Source: Saprospiraceae bacterium (GTDB taxonomy: Bacteria; Bacteroidota; Bacteroidia; Chitinophagales; Saprospiraceae). From it: DNA of 64,000 nt. The DNA is taken from NCBI GenBank assembly GCA_026129545.1, contig JAHCHX010000001.1, positions 371,501 through 435,500 of the forward strand. The letters run 5' to 3'. Position 1 is the first letter of the stretch; every line of letters starts with the position of its first letter. Below the pieces are notes generated by a model that did no database searches, was not told the DNA's origin, and saw nothing but the letters and a program-made list of their open reading frames with translations. Made by a program: the position numbers and the translations under genes. This document shows positions 25,096 to 33,777 of the stretch, piece after piece.

Positions 25096-25293
25096 ATGAA
25101 AATCATGCTTTTGCTCATCCTCATCAGCCTGCTGCTTGCGGCGGGGTTTCTGCTCGTCTATCTGTGGGCCGCGCGTGCGGGCCAATTCGACGATGACTAC
25201 ACGCCGTCGGTGCGGATACTTTTCGACGACGCGGCTCCCGAAGCGGAAGAGCAGCATGAACCCGTGACCACTGGCGAAAAAGCGAAGAACTGA
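25096..25293 (+). CDS. ccoS: CcoS, cbb3 oxidase maturation protein
   Basis: 65 residues from the ATG at 25096; earlier in-frame codons from 25042 lie over the likely transcript start. One membrane helix (KIMLLLILISLLLAAGFLLVYLWA) followed by the diagnostic CcoS segment RAGQFDDDYTPSVRILFDD. CcoS is needed for loading cofactors into cbb3 oxidase. It is the first gene of the operon, 19 bp before ccoNO, and normally neighbours the CcoI ATPase, which here is 20 kb away. Confidence 0.88.
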   Translation: MKIMLLLILISLLLAAGFLLVYLWAARAGQFDDDYTPSVRILFDDAAPEAEEQHEPVTTGEKAKN

Positions 25294-25312
25294 CCTAATT
25301 ATCTCAATCTCT

Positions 25313-27445
25313 ATGAGTAACGTTCAACAATTCCAGTACGACAACAAAATTGTGCGAGCCTTTGGGATGGCCTCGTTCATCTTTGGGGTGGTGGGCATGC
25401 TGGTAGGGCTGATTATCGCGCTGCAGCTCATCTATCCTTCTTTGAACTTGGGGCCTTACCTTACGTTTGGTCGCTTGCGCCCCTTGCACACGAACGCCGT
25501 GATTTTTGCCTTCGTGGGCAATGGTATTTTCATGGGCGTCTATTACTCGCTGCAACGCTTGCTAAAAGCGAGAATGTGGAGCGACACGCTCTCATGGATT
25601 CATTTCTGGGGGTGGCAAGTTATCATTGCGTGCGCCGCCGTCACGTTGCCGATGGGCTTCACCACGAGCGGCGAGTATTCCGAACTGATTTGGCCGCTCG
25701 ATATTCTCATCACGCTGATATGGGTCGTGTTCGGGGTGAATATGTTTGGCACCATTCTGACGCGCCGGGAAAATCATTTGTATGTGGCGATTTGGTTTTA
25801 CATCGCTACATGGGTGACGGTTGCGGTGTTGCACATCGTGCGGAGTTTTGAACTGCCCGTGACGTGGACGCTGAGCTACCCTGTGTTTTCGGGCGTGCAG
25901 GAGGCGTTGGTGCAGTGGTGGTATGGTCACAACGCGGTGGCGTTCTTTCTGACCACCCCCTACCTCGGCATGATGTACTACTTCCTGCCGAAGGCCGCCA
26001 ATCGCCCGGTTTATTCTTACAAACTTTCCATCATTCACTTCTGGGCGCTGATTTTCATCTATATCTGGGCGGGGCCGCACCACCTGTTGTATTCGTCCAT
26101 GCCCGATTGGGTGCAGTCGCTTGGCACGGTGTTCAGCATCATGCTGATTGCGCCGTCGTGGGGCGGTATGCTCAATGGTCTGCTCACGCTGCGTGGCGCA
26201 TGGGATAGGGTACGGCAAGACCCTGTGCTGAAATTTATGGTGGTGGCAGTCACCGCGTATGGTATGGCCACGTTTGAGGGGCCGATGCTTTCCATCAAAA
26301 CGGTGAACGCCATTAGTCACTTCACGGACTGGACCATCGCCCACGTCCATGTGGGCGCGTTGGGCTGGAACGGCTTCCTCACCTTTGGCGTACTTTACTG
26401 GTTGTGGCCGCGTATGTACCGCACCCAACTATACTCCACCAATTTGGCAAACACCCACTTCTGGCTTGGCACATTGGGTATCGTCATCTACGCGGTGCCG
26501 CTTTATTGGGCAGGCTGGACGCAGGCGCTGATGTGGAAAGAATTCACGCCTGAAGGCACTTTGGCTTGGGGCAACTTCCTCGACACCGTGACGCAAATCA
26601 TGCCTATGTACATAATGCGTGCGGTGGGTGGCACCTTGTTCTTCGTGAGCGTCTTGATTGGTGTTTACAATCTGTTCAAGACAGCGCAACAAGGCACCTT
26701 CCTTGCCAACGAGCCTGCTGAGGCTCCCGCACGCGAGAAGCATCTCGCGCCAGCAACAGGCCAATACTGGCACCGCTGGATAGAAGGCCGCCCGATGCAG
26801 ATGTTGCTGTGGAGCACCGTTCTTATCGCCATTGGAGGCATCGTCCAAATCATACCGATGGTGTTCATCGAAAATCAGGTGCCTAAAATCTCTACCGTGC
26901 AGCCTTATACCCCGCTCGAACTGACGGGTCGTGATATTTATATCAAAGAAGGTTGCGTGGGCTGTCACTCGCAAATGATTCGCCCCTTCCGCTCCGAAAC
27001 GGAACGCTACGGCGAATACTCCAAATCAGGCGAGTACATCTATGACCGCCCATTCTTGTGGGGCAGCAAACGCACTGGCCCCGACTTGATGCGCGAAGGC
27101 GGCAGGTACCCGGATAGCTGGCACTACAATCACATGATTGACCCGACTTCCATGTCGCCCGGCTCCATCATGCCTGCTTATCCGCACTTGGCCGAGCAAC
27201 CGCTCGACCTGAGTGATTTGCCTGCCAAAATCACGGCACTGCGCAAACTCGGCACGCCATATCCGCGCGATTTTGAAAAATATGCCATCGGCAATGCCCA
27301 AGAACAAGCACAAAAAGTGGCGAGGAATCTTGCCGCCGAAGGCGTGAAGGACAAGGGCATAGAAAACACCGAAATGGCGGCCATCATCGCGTACCTACAA
27401 CGGCTCGGCACTGACATCAAGGCGCAGCCACAGGTGGATAAATAG
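25313..27445 (+). CDS. ccoN: cbb3 cytochrome c oxidase, fused CcoN-CcoO subunit
   Basis: 710 residues. Residues 1-~470 are CcoN: 12 membrane helices with the haem/CuB histidines (HTNAVIF, the helix with WYGHNAVAFFLT, GPHHLLYSS, HVHVGALGWNG). Residues ~500-710 are CcoO: one membrane helix (MLLWSTVLIAIGGIVQIIP), the haem c site CVGCH near residue 548, then the CcoO landmarks RPFRSETERYGEYSKSGEYI and MIDPTSMSPGSIMPAYPHL with the Met ligand. Such fusions occur in Bacteroidota. It is the catalytic subunit of a high-affinity terminal oxidase. Confidence 0.96.
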   Translation: MSNVQQFQYDNKIVRAFGMASFIFGVVGMLVGLIIALQLIYPSLNLGPYLTFGRLRPLHTNAVIFAFVGNGIFMGVYYSLQRLLKARMWSDTLSWIHFWGWQVIIACAAVTLPMGFTTSGEYSELIWPLDILITLIWVVFGVNMFGTILTRRENHLYVAIWFYIATWVTVAVLHIVRSFELPVTWTLSYPVFSGVQEALVQWWYGHNAVAFFLTTPYLGMMYYFLPKAANRPVYSYKLSIIHFWALIFIYIWAGPHHLLYSSMPDWVQSLGTVFSIMLIAPSWGGMLNGLLTLRGAWDRVRQDPVLKFMVVAVTAYGMATFEGPMLSIKTVNAISHFTDWTIAHVHVGALGWNGFLTFGVLYWLWPRMYRTQLYSTNLANTHFWLGTLGIVIYAVPLYWAGWTQALMWKEFTPEGTLAWGNFLDTVTQIMPMYIMRAVGGTLFFVSVLIGVYNLFKTAQQGTFLANEPAEAPAREKHLAPATGQYWHRWIEGRPMQMLLWSTVLIAIGGIVQIIPMVFIENQVPKISTVQPYTPLELTGRDIYIKEGCVGCHSQMIRPFRSETERYGEYSKSGEYIYDRPFLWGSKRTGPDLMREGGRYPDSWHYNHMIDPTSMSPGSIMPAYPHLAEQPLDLSDLPAKITALRKLGTPYPRDFEKYAIGNAQEQAQKVARNLAAEGVKDKGIENTEMAAIIAYLQRLGTDIKAQPQVDK

Positions 27446-27447
27446 GG

Positions 27448-27477
27448 TTTGAGGGCTTGCCCGGCCAAGCCCTCAAA
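27448..27477. other. Stem-loop between ccoNO and ccoQ
   Basis: TTTGAGGGCTTG and CAAGCCCTCAAA form a perfect 12-bp stem with loop CCCGGC, starting 2 bp after the ccoNO stop. There is no following T-run, so it may protect the upstream mRNA or reduce read-through. The core matches part of repeat R2. Confidence 0.7.
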
Positions 27478-27498
27478 CAACTCAAACTTAACAAAGTC

Positions 27499-27657
27499 AT
27501 GTACAAATACATCCTTGAATCTGTGGCAGGTATTCAGTGGTTTGGAATAGCCACGTTACTGCTGTTTTTTGGCACATTTTGCTTTGCTGTCGTTCGCGCT
27601 TTTTTCACCAAAAAAGAAGACACGCGGCGCATGGCGAATCTTCCGCTGGAAGACTAA
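27499..27657 (+). CDS. ccoQ: CcoQ-like small subunit
   Basis: 52 residues: MYKYILESVAGIQWFGIATL leads into one membrane helix (FGIATLLLFFGTFCFAVVRAFF) and a charged tail (KKEDTRRMANLPLED). Size, single helix and position between CcoNO and CcoP fit CcoQ, which stabilises the oxidase; sequence conservation in this family is low. The open frame extends to 27457 but covers the intergenic stem-loop. Confidence 0.75.
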   Translation: MYKYILESVAGIQWFGIATLLLFFGTFCFAVVRAFFTKKEDTRRMANLPLED

Positions 27658-27742
27658 GAAGTTGTTTGATTTATTCTCATGAGCTCAAAAAGGGCATTTT
27701 TTCAACGCATACTTCACCTTTTTCTCAGCCCATAACCTCACT

Positions 27743-27805
27743 ATGAACTTCAAAAAAGGTTGTGTCTGCCTTGCAAGCCTGCTCTTTTTGCTTCCGACAG
27801 AATAA
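27743..27805 (+). CDS. Possible 20-residue ORF before ccoP
   Basis: MNFKKGCVCLASLLFLLPTE then stop. It reads like a signal-peptide start that ends abruptly, 54 bp before ccoP. It could be a leader peptide, a broken gene start, or chance. Nothing else is visible in the 27658-27859 gap. Confidence 0.2.
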   Translation: MNFKKGCVCLASLLFLLPTE

Positions 27806-27859
27806 CTCAAATAACTTCTAAAAATTCACCTAATTTCCTGTTTTTCAATTTTTTGAAAA

Positions 27860-28780
27860 ATGAAATCGAAACAACTTTTGCTCCTTGCCATACTCTTGGC
27901 CATTCCCCTGATGGGATGGGGTCAAGCAACACAATCGGCGGCCACAACCACTCAAAAGGGGCTGCCAGACATCATGTCCTTGCTCCTCTTCATAGCTGGC
28001 GCGTTGCTCTTCATAGTGGCCATGGTCTATGTCGTCAAAGTCAATCAGTTTCTCTACAAGCGGGTCGTGTCGCTAGAGGCACAGAAAAGCGGCGTGGCAC
28101 TGACCGACGAGGCAGCCGAAGCCGTCGCTGTTCGGGGCGATGATTTCTGGGCCCGGATGCGGAGGAAATACTGGGAGGATGCCGTGCCCATAGAGCGGGA
28201 AGGCGAAATCACCATGCACCATGCTTACGATGGCATCCGCGAGCTCGACAATCGCCTCCCGCCATGGTGGGTCAATATGTTCATCTTGACCATCGTGTGG
28301 TCTGTGGGCTATATGTGGTATTACCATTGGGGCGGCAACGGCCCTTCGCAGGCGGAGGAATATGAAAAATCAATGGAAAAGGCCAAGAAGGAGCGTGCCA
28401 TCGCTTTGGCGGGCCGGGCCGACGCGGTGGATGAGAGCAACGTGACGGCGCTGACCGATGCCAGCGCGTTGGGCGAGGGCGAGTTGATTTACAAAAACGT
28501 GTGCGCGGCCTGTCATGGCCAACAAGGGGAGGGCACGGTCGGCCCCAACTTCACCGACGAGTATTGGATACATGGCGGTGGCATCAAAAACATTTTCAGG
28601 GTCATCAAATATGGTGTGCCAGAGAAAGGCATGATTTCGTGGCAATCGCAACTGAAACCTGCCGATATGCAAAAGGTAGCCAGTTATATTCTGACCATGC
28701 AGGGTACCAACCCGCCGAATCCCAAAGCGCCACAGGGAGAAATCTGGAAAGAGGAAACGGAACAGAAGGCGGTTGAATGA
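27860..28780 (+). CDS. ccoP: CcoP-type cbb3 oxidase subunit with one haem c
   Basis: 306 residues. Hydrophobic N-terminus, possibly a cleaved signal (…MGWGQ), then a membrane helix (LLLFIAGALLFIVAMVYVV), a cytoplasmic stretch with the CcoP_N motif YDGIRELDNRLPPWWVNMFILTIV, and a periplasmic domain with a single haem site CAACH near residue 215 and the Met segment PEKGMISW. Proteobacterial CcoP has two haems; one haem is commonly seen in Bacteroidota. It feeds electrons to CcoO. Confidence 0.93.
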   Translation: MKSKQLLLLAILLAIPLMGWGQATQSAATTTQKGLPDIMSLLLFIAGALLFIVAMVYVVKVNQFLYKRVVSLEAQKSGVALTDEAAEAVAVRGDDFWARMRRKYWEDAVPIEREGEITMHHAYDGIRELDNRLPPWWVNMFILTIVWSVGYMWYYHWGGNGPSQAEEYEKSMEKAKKERAIALAGRADAVDESNVTALTDASALGEGELIYKNVCAACHGQQGEGTVGPNFTDEYWIHGGGIKNIFRVIKYGVPEKGMISWQSQLKPADMQKVASYILTMQGTNPPNPKAPQGEIWKEETEQKAVE

Positions 28781-28798
28781 GCCAATCGCATCAATCGA

Positions 28799-30316
28799 AT
28801 GCACATGAATCAGGAATTTTTGAACAACGTCATCGAGGACACCGAGGAATACCGCAACCACATTGCCACCGTGGATGCGCAGGGGAAACGTGTTTGGCTT
28901 TATCCCAAGCAACCGTCGGGACGATTTTATCGGTGGCGGACTTGGGTGAGCGTGGCCTTTCTGGTCATTTTCCTCGTCATGCCTTTCATCAAGGTGAATG
29001 GCGAACCGTTTCTGTTGTTCAATGTGCTGGAGCGGAAATTTGTGTTGTTTGGCCTGTTGTTCACGCCGCAGGACTTTCACTTGTTCGTGCTGGCGATGCT
29101 GACGTTCATTGTGTTCATCATCTTGTTCACGGTGGTCTATGGGCGGCTTTTTTGTGGTTGGGTGTGTCCGCAGACGGTGTTCATGGAAATGATTTTTCGA
29201 AGAATAGAGTATTGGATAGAAGGCGATGGCAACGAGCAGCGTAGGTTGGACAAGGCCCCGTGGACTCCCGATAAAGTCAGAAAAAAAGCCCTCAAACACG
29301 CCATCTTCTTCGCAATTGCCGTGGTGGTGTCCAATTACTTTTTGGCCTACATCGTAGGCATGGACAAAGTGCTGGAAATCATCAGGGAGCCAATCACCCA
29401 AAACATTGGCGGTTTTTCGGCGATGCTCTTGTTTTCCGGGGTGTTTTATTTTGTGTTTGCACGGTTGCGCGAGCAGGTTTGCACCACCATTTGTCCTTAT
29501 GGCAGGCTGCAAGGCGTGTTGTTGGTGAAAGACAGCATAGTGGTTGCCTACGATTTTGTTCGGGGAGAGCCGCGTGCCAAGTTGAAAAAATCAGGCGCCG
29601 GAACGCGGCCTGTGGAATACCGCGACCCGGTGCAGCAAATTCAAGCGGCTGTTGGCGAGCCACCGTCCACACCCTCCGGTTCCCCGTCAGCCACTCCAAA
29701 GGTCGGCGATTGTATTGACTGCAAGTTGTGTGTCGCGGTGTGCCCGACAGGTATTGACATTCGCAACGGCACCCAGTTGGAATGCACCAATTGCACCGCT
29801 TGCATGGATGCCTGCGACGCGGTGATGGACAAAATCAACCGCCCGTTAGGTCTTATCCGCTACGATAGCATGACGGGCATTGAGTCAGGGCGGCGCAAGA
29901 TTTTCACGTCGCGCGTGTATGCCTACACCGCCATGCTGCTCGCGCTGTTGGCGCTCGATGTCTTCCTCATCGCTCGCCGTGGCACGGTGGAGACCATCAT
30001 TCTGCGTTCGCCCGGCCAGTTGTATCAGCAAAAGGACGAGACGCACCTGACCAATCTCTACACATACACTCTCATCAACAAGTCGAGCAAGGAATTGCCA
30101 GTGGAGATGAGAGCGGTCACGCCCGGCGCGGTCATTCACATCGTTGGCCAGCCGCCAGTCAGTGTGCCCAAAGGCACCAAAATCGAAGGGGCGTTTTTTA
30201 TCGAAATGCCAACCGCTCAGCTACTCGGCAGGAAGACTCCCATCAAAATCGAGGTGCTTTCCGATGGCAAGAAAATAGACGAGGCAGAGACCAATTTTAT
30301 GGGGCCGGGAAAATGA
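28799..30316 (+). CDS. ccoG: CcoG (FixG/RdxA) cbb3 oxidase accessory ferredoxin
   Basis: 505 residues. Membrane helices near the N-terminus, the NapH-like segment FCGWVCPQTVF and CTTICPYGRLQGVL, and two 4Fe-4S motifs (CIDCKLCVAVCP and CTNCTACMDACD), then a C-terminal Ig-like periplasmic domain. In known systems CcoG reduces copper(II) for cbb3 assembly. The stop overlaps an ATG (30313-30316). A second ATG lies two codons inside the chosen start. Confidence 0.94.
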   Translation: MHMNQEFLNNVIEDTEEYRNHIATVDAQGKRVWLYPKQPSGRFYRWRTWVSVAFLVIFLVMPFIKVNGEPFLLFNVLERKFVLFGLLFTPQDFHLFVLAMLTFIVFIILFTVVYGRLFCGWVCPQTVFMEMIFRRIEYWIEGDGNEQRRLDKAPWTPDKVRKKALKHAIFFAIAVVVSNYFLAYIVGMDKVLEIIREPITQNIGGFSAMLLFSGVFYFVFARLREQVCTTICPYGRLQGVLLVKDSIVVAYDFVRGEPRAKLKKSGAGTRPVEYRDPVQQIQAAVGEPPSTPSGSPSATPKVGDCIDCKLCVAVCPTGIDIRNGTQLECTNCTACMDACDAVMDKINRPLGLIRYDSMTGIESGRRKIFTSRVYAYTAMLLALLALDVFLIARRGTVETIILRSPGQLYQQKDETHLTNLYTYTLINKSSKELPVEMRAVTPGAVIHIVGQPPVSVPKGTKIEGAFFIEMPTAQLLGRKTPIKIEVLSDGKKIDEAETNFMGPGK

Positions 30317-30348
30317 AGTCATTAATCAATACAATTCAACTCAACAAC

Positions 30349-30792
30349 ATGATGAAATTCAACTGGGGCACAGGCATTGCATTGGTCTATATCCTTTTCG
30401 CACTTAGCATGGTGGGCGCGGTGTTTGCCTCGCGCAAGCACGACCCGGGGCTGGTGCAAAAAAACTACTACGACCTTGACCTGAACTATCAGTCGCGCAT
30501 GGATAAAAAACAGAACGCGGCCAATCTGGCCGAACTGCCACAGGTGCGATTTCAAGCAAAGGAACAGAAGATAGAGGTACGTTTCCCAGCCAGCATGAAC
30601 ATGGCTGAGGGGACGGCCAAGGTGTATCGCTCGGCGACCAACCGCGACGATTTTTCTGTCAAAATCGAAAATGCCCATACACTCGACATACCCGCTGCCG
30701 GGCTTGCGCAGGGGCGTTGGCACGTCGAGTTGGATTGGGAAGCCGACAGCAAAGGCTACTTCTGGCAAACCACACTCAATGTGAGCCATTGA
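30349..30792 (+). CDS. ccoH: CcoH/FixH cbb3 assembly protein
   Basis: 147 residues from the ATG at 30349. The frame also has an ATG at 30313 overlapping the ccoG stop, but MKFNWGTGIALVYILFALSM is the usual FixH N-terminus, so I favour the inner start. One membrane helix is followed by HDPGLVQKNYYDLDLNYQ, a FixH hallmark, and a beta-rich periplasmic domain. Role: late assembly or stability of cbb3 oxidase. Confidence 0.88.
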   Translation: MMKFNWGTGIALVYILFALSMVGAVFASRKHDPGLVQKNYYDLDLNYQSRMDKKQNAANLAELPQVRFQAKEQKIEVRFPASMNMAEGTAKVYRSATNRDDFSVKIENAHTLDIPAAGLAQGRWHVELDWEADSKGYFWQTTLNVSH

Positions 30793-30797
30793 AAAAA

Positions 30798-31490
30798 ATG
30801 CCGCTCCTCGCGCCCATACTAATCGGCTTGGCCGCCAGTCTGCATTGCGTGGGCATGTGCGGCCCCTTGTTGTTGGCCTTGCCGCTCGACGCGGCGGGTC
30901 GGCGTTCGGTGGCGTTGCAGATGTTGATTTATCACGGCGGCCGCATCATCACATACATGGTGTTGGGGATGGTGTTTGGCTTGTTGGGCAAAGGCGTCGC
31001 GATGGCGGGATTCCAACAGGGGCTATCCGTTGGGGCAGGTGTGTTCATGTTGGGCATGGCTTTCGCGGCGTGGCGATTTGAGCCATTGGTGACGGCGCTG
31101 CCGGGTTTTGGGCGATTCACGCAGGGGGTAAAAAATGAGATTGGCCGACTGTTGCGTCACCATCCGAAAGGAGCCACGTTTGGCGTGGGGCTGCTCAACG
31201 GGCTTTTGCCCTGCGGCATGGTGTATGCCGCGCTGGCCGGGGCGATTGCCACTACGGGAGGGGTGGAGGGGGGGCTTTTCATGGCCCTGTTTGGTTTGGG
31301 CACCTTGCCCCTGTTGTTGGCCGTGAGTGTGGCGGGGCGTTCGCTCAGCCATTTTGCTCGCCAAAAGATAAAATTCGCACAGCCCATTTTGCTTGCCGTG
31401 GTAGGGCTTCTGCTGCTGCAACGAGGGCTGCACCTCGATTTGTCTTTGTTTGAGTCGGCGGTGCCAAAAGCGGGTTTTGAGTGTCATTGA
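30798..31490 (+). CDS. SafE/TauE-like membrane protein (urease-accessory-H-like domain)
   Basis: 230 residues from the ATG at 30798. Six membrane helices with the paired motifs ASLHCVGMCGPL (near residue 13) and GLLNGLLPCGMVYAAL (near 130), whose Cys, Met and His residues suggest copper handling. Proteins of this group regularly end cco operons, are often labelled sulfite exporter TauE/SafE, and are thought to be copper transporters for oxidase assembly (CcoA-like role, different family). It starts 5 bp after ccoH. Confidence 0.85.
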   Translation: MPLLAPILIGLAASLHCVGMCGPLLLALPLDAAGRRSVALQMLIYHGGRIITYMVLGMVFGLLGKGVAMAGFQQGLSVGAGVFMLGMAFAAWRFEPLVTALPGFGRFTQGVKNEIGRLLRHHPKGATFGVGLLNGLLPCGMVYAALAGAIATTGGVEGGLFMALFGLGTLPLLLAVSVAGRSLSHFARQKIKFAQPILLAVVGLLLLQRGLHLDLSLFESAVPKAGFECH

Positions 31491-31526
31491 CAAAAGTTTT
31501 GCTGTGAGGCGACGCAAGGATTCGTG

Positions 31527-31534
31527 TACGTTTG
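31527..31534 (+). promoter_or_regulatory. -7 promoter box for the M43-like protease
   Basis: TACGTTTG fits TAnnTTTG and ends only 4 bp before the ATG at 31539, which would make the message leaderless. Confidence 0.4.
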
Positions 31535-31538
31535 CAGT

Positions 31539-32570
31539 ATGAGGTCATTCCATTTGTTGTTCAAATCCTTTGCGCTGAGCTGGCTTGTCTGCTCGGCTTT
31601 TTTTTGTGCGCTTCCATTCGCGGGGCAAGCCCAGCCCGACATCAATTTGCCGGAAAAACGAATCCCCGACACCCTGACGCAACAGGTGGCGGATTCGCTC
31701 TTTGCCCATGCCATGCCAATGGAGCATTTTCACGACAAAAACCGGCTGATTGACATCTTGCGGCGACATGGCAGCCGCCCCGCCGACATCAAACACCTAG
31801 AGGAAATAGAAGCCTTCGAGATGCATTATCTCGTTTTCCCGCTACGGGTGGCGCTGGTCGTGCACCCACAAAGACCTGACTGGACTGACCGTCGGCGAAT
31901 CGAAAAAGGCATCGAGATTCTCAACCGCGCACTCGTGGACGCTTGGATTCAGTATAGGCCCGTGCGTTGGGACACCCTCCACGAGCCAATCACCATCAAC
32001 AGCCTCAAAGAGGACAATTACGATGCCTACTACGCCTTTTCGGAAAAGTACGACTTGCGAGACACGACCACCCTTTACATTGTTGACAATGAGGAAAACC
32101 TTTGTGCCGATTTTGCTTGCGCCCGCACGCAGGGATTTGCCAACATCCTCGAAACCTACACGAACAATGTGGTGGTGGACAAATTCTTCATAGACGATTT
32201 CAAAGTGGTGCCGCATGAGTTTGGCCACTATCTCGGTCTCCATCACACCGCGGAGACGCGCTTCGGCATAGAGCGCGTGGACGGCACCGACTGTCATCTT
32301 TTGGGCGACCGCATCTGCGACACTCCCGCCGACCCTGGCGAGTTGTTCTCGGTGTACGTCAGCTATTCCAACTGCGAAATGAAAGGGCTTAAAGAGGAAG
32401 GCAGCGGCTTGGAGTACAGGCCGCACATAAACAATTTCATGTCGTACTACGCGCCTTGCTATATGCGGCGCTTTGCCTTCACGCAGGGGCAGTTGGACGT
32501 GATGTTCAACGCTGCGGTGCAGGTACGCGGCAACCAAATCGTGGAATTGGGGGAAGTGCCGGAGTTTTGA
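31539..32570 (+). CDS. Secreted metzincin protease, pappalysin/M43-like
   Basis: 343 residues from the ATG at 31539. Signal peptide (MRSFHLLFKSFALSWLVCSA...AGQAQ), a pro-region, and the zinc site HEFGHYLGLHH, i.e. HExxHxxGxxH with Glu as catalyst. A cysteine-rich insert (CHLLGDRICDTPADPGE) is the M43 cytophagalysin pattern, and NNFMSYY supplies the Met-turn. No C-terminal sorting domain is visible, so it may be periplasmic or leave by another route. Confidence 0.9.
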   Translation: MRSFHLLFKSFALSWLVCSAFFCALPFAGQAQPDINLPEKRIPDTLTQQVADSLFAHAMPMEHFHDKNRLIDILRRHGSRPADIKHLEEIEAFEMHYLVFPLRVALVVHPQRPDWTDRRRIEKGIEILNRALVDAWIQYRPVRWDTLHEPITINSLKEDNYDAYYAFSEKYDLRDTTTLYIVDNEENLCADFACARTQGFANILETYTNNVVVDKFFIDDFKVVPHEFGHYLGLHHTAETRFGIERVDGTDCHLLGDRICDTPADPGELFSVYVSYSNCEMKGLKEEGSGLEYRPHINNFMSYYAPCYMRRFAFTQGQLDVMFNAAVQVRGNQIVELGEVPEF

Positions 32571-32576
32571 AGGCTG

Positions 32577-33665
32577 CTACTTCCGTTTCCGCTTCTTGTA
32601 ATTTTCCAACACGAACGAGCCAAGCCCTTGCAGGCTGGAGTAAAACGCCTTGCCATTGTTCGTCTGCGTGAAAGCCTCCACGAAACGCACGAGATAAGGG
32701 TCGCGGGCAATCATAAAAGTCGTGATGGGCACATCCAATTTCTTGCAGCGCAAGGCGAGGTTGAGGCAGCGGTTCACGATTTTGCGGTCGAGGCCAAACG
32801 AGTTTTTGTAATAATTCTTCCCGATTTTCAGGCACGTCGGTTTTCCGTCAGTAATCATAAAAATTTGTTTGTTCGGATTGCGGCGGCGCTTGAGAATGTC
32901 GAGGGCAAGCTCCAGCCCAGCCACGGTGTTGGTGTGGTACTCGCCGACTTGCAGATATGGGACTTGTTTCAATTCGATGGGCCACGCATCGTCGCCAAAC
33001 ACAATGATGTCGAGGGTATCCTTCGGATAGCGGGTTTGAATGTATTCGGCGAGAGCGAGCGCCACTTTTTTAGCGGGCGTGATGCGGTCTTCGCCGTAAA
33101 GAATCATTGAGTGCGAAATGTCAATCATCAGCACCGACGACATTTGGCTCTGGTAGTAGGTCTCGTGCATTTCAAGGTCGTCTTGGGTAAGGTTGAACTC
33201 GTCAATGCCGTGGTTGATGTAAGCGTTGCGGAGCGAATTGGTGACGGCCAGATTGTCGAGGCTGTCGCCAAATTCATAGGGCTTCACATCGGCGGTGTAT
33301 TCGTCGCCTCTGCCGACGATGTTGGTGTCGTGTTTGCCGCTCCGGGCTTTTTTCAAATCGCCAAATATATCGTCGAGGCTCTTTTGCCGTAGGCTGATTT
33401 CGAGTTTGGAAGTAGGCCCCATGCCGCCATTTCCGTCGCCGTCGCGGCGAATATAGCCGCGCTCCTCCAGCTCCCGGATGAAGTCGCCCATGCCATAGTC
33501 GTCGTTGGTGAGTTTGTATTCGCGGTCAAGTTCATTGAGCCATGCAAGTGCCTCATACACGTCGCCGGAGGTGTAGAGCATGAGCTCTTGGAAAATTTTG
33601 AACAGCCGGTCGAACATCGTCTGGTTCGGGTCAGGCCTGTAGTCAGTGAATCGGAAGCCAAGCAT
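32577..33665 (-). CDS. VWA-domain protein
   Basis: 362 residues. The N-terminal ~175 residues are helical and charged (MLYTSGDVYEALAWLNELDREY); the C-terminal half is a von Willebrand A domain with a complete MIDAS start DISHSM near residue 187, plus GEYHTNTVAGLELAL and ITDGKP. No signal peptide, so cytoplasmic. Relatives accompany MoxR-type AAA ATPases, but none is present here. It converges with the protease gene. Confidence 0.85.
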   Translation of the reverse strand: MLGFRFTDYRPDPNQTMFDRLFKIFQELMLYTSGDVYEALAWLNELDREYKLTNDDYGMGDFIRELEERGYIRRDGDGNGGMGPTSKLEISLRQKSLDDIFGDLKKARSGKHDTNIVGRGDEYTADVKPYEFGDSLDNLAVTNSLRNAYINHGIDEFNLTQDDLEMHETYYQSQMSSVLMIDISHSMILYGEDRITPAKKVALALAEYIQTRYPKDTLDIIVFGDDAWPIELKQVPYLQVGEYHTNTVAGLELALDILKRRRNPNKQIFMITDGKPTCLKIGKNYYKNSFGLDRKIVNRCLNLALRCKKLDVPITTFMIARDPYLVRFVEAFTQTNNGKAFYSSLQGLGSFVLENYKKRKRK

Positions 33666-33777
33666 GGAGAATGGTTTGAGGGTTTCTGGGTGGCCGAATT
33701 TCGGGAAAGAAACAGCCGGGGCAAAGAATCGTTTAAAAACGGGAAATCATTCTTACCGGCTCCACAAAAAGCAGCGC

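Noticed and set aside
25592..26428. 278-codon antisense frame within ccoNO
   Set aside because: The opposite strand encodes the conserved oxidase; no domain in this translation.
28370..29512. 380-codon antisense frame across ccoP and ccoG
   Set aside because: It crosses two conserved genes and has low-complexity His/Gln composition.
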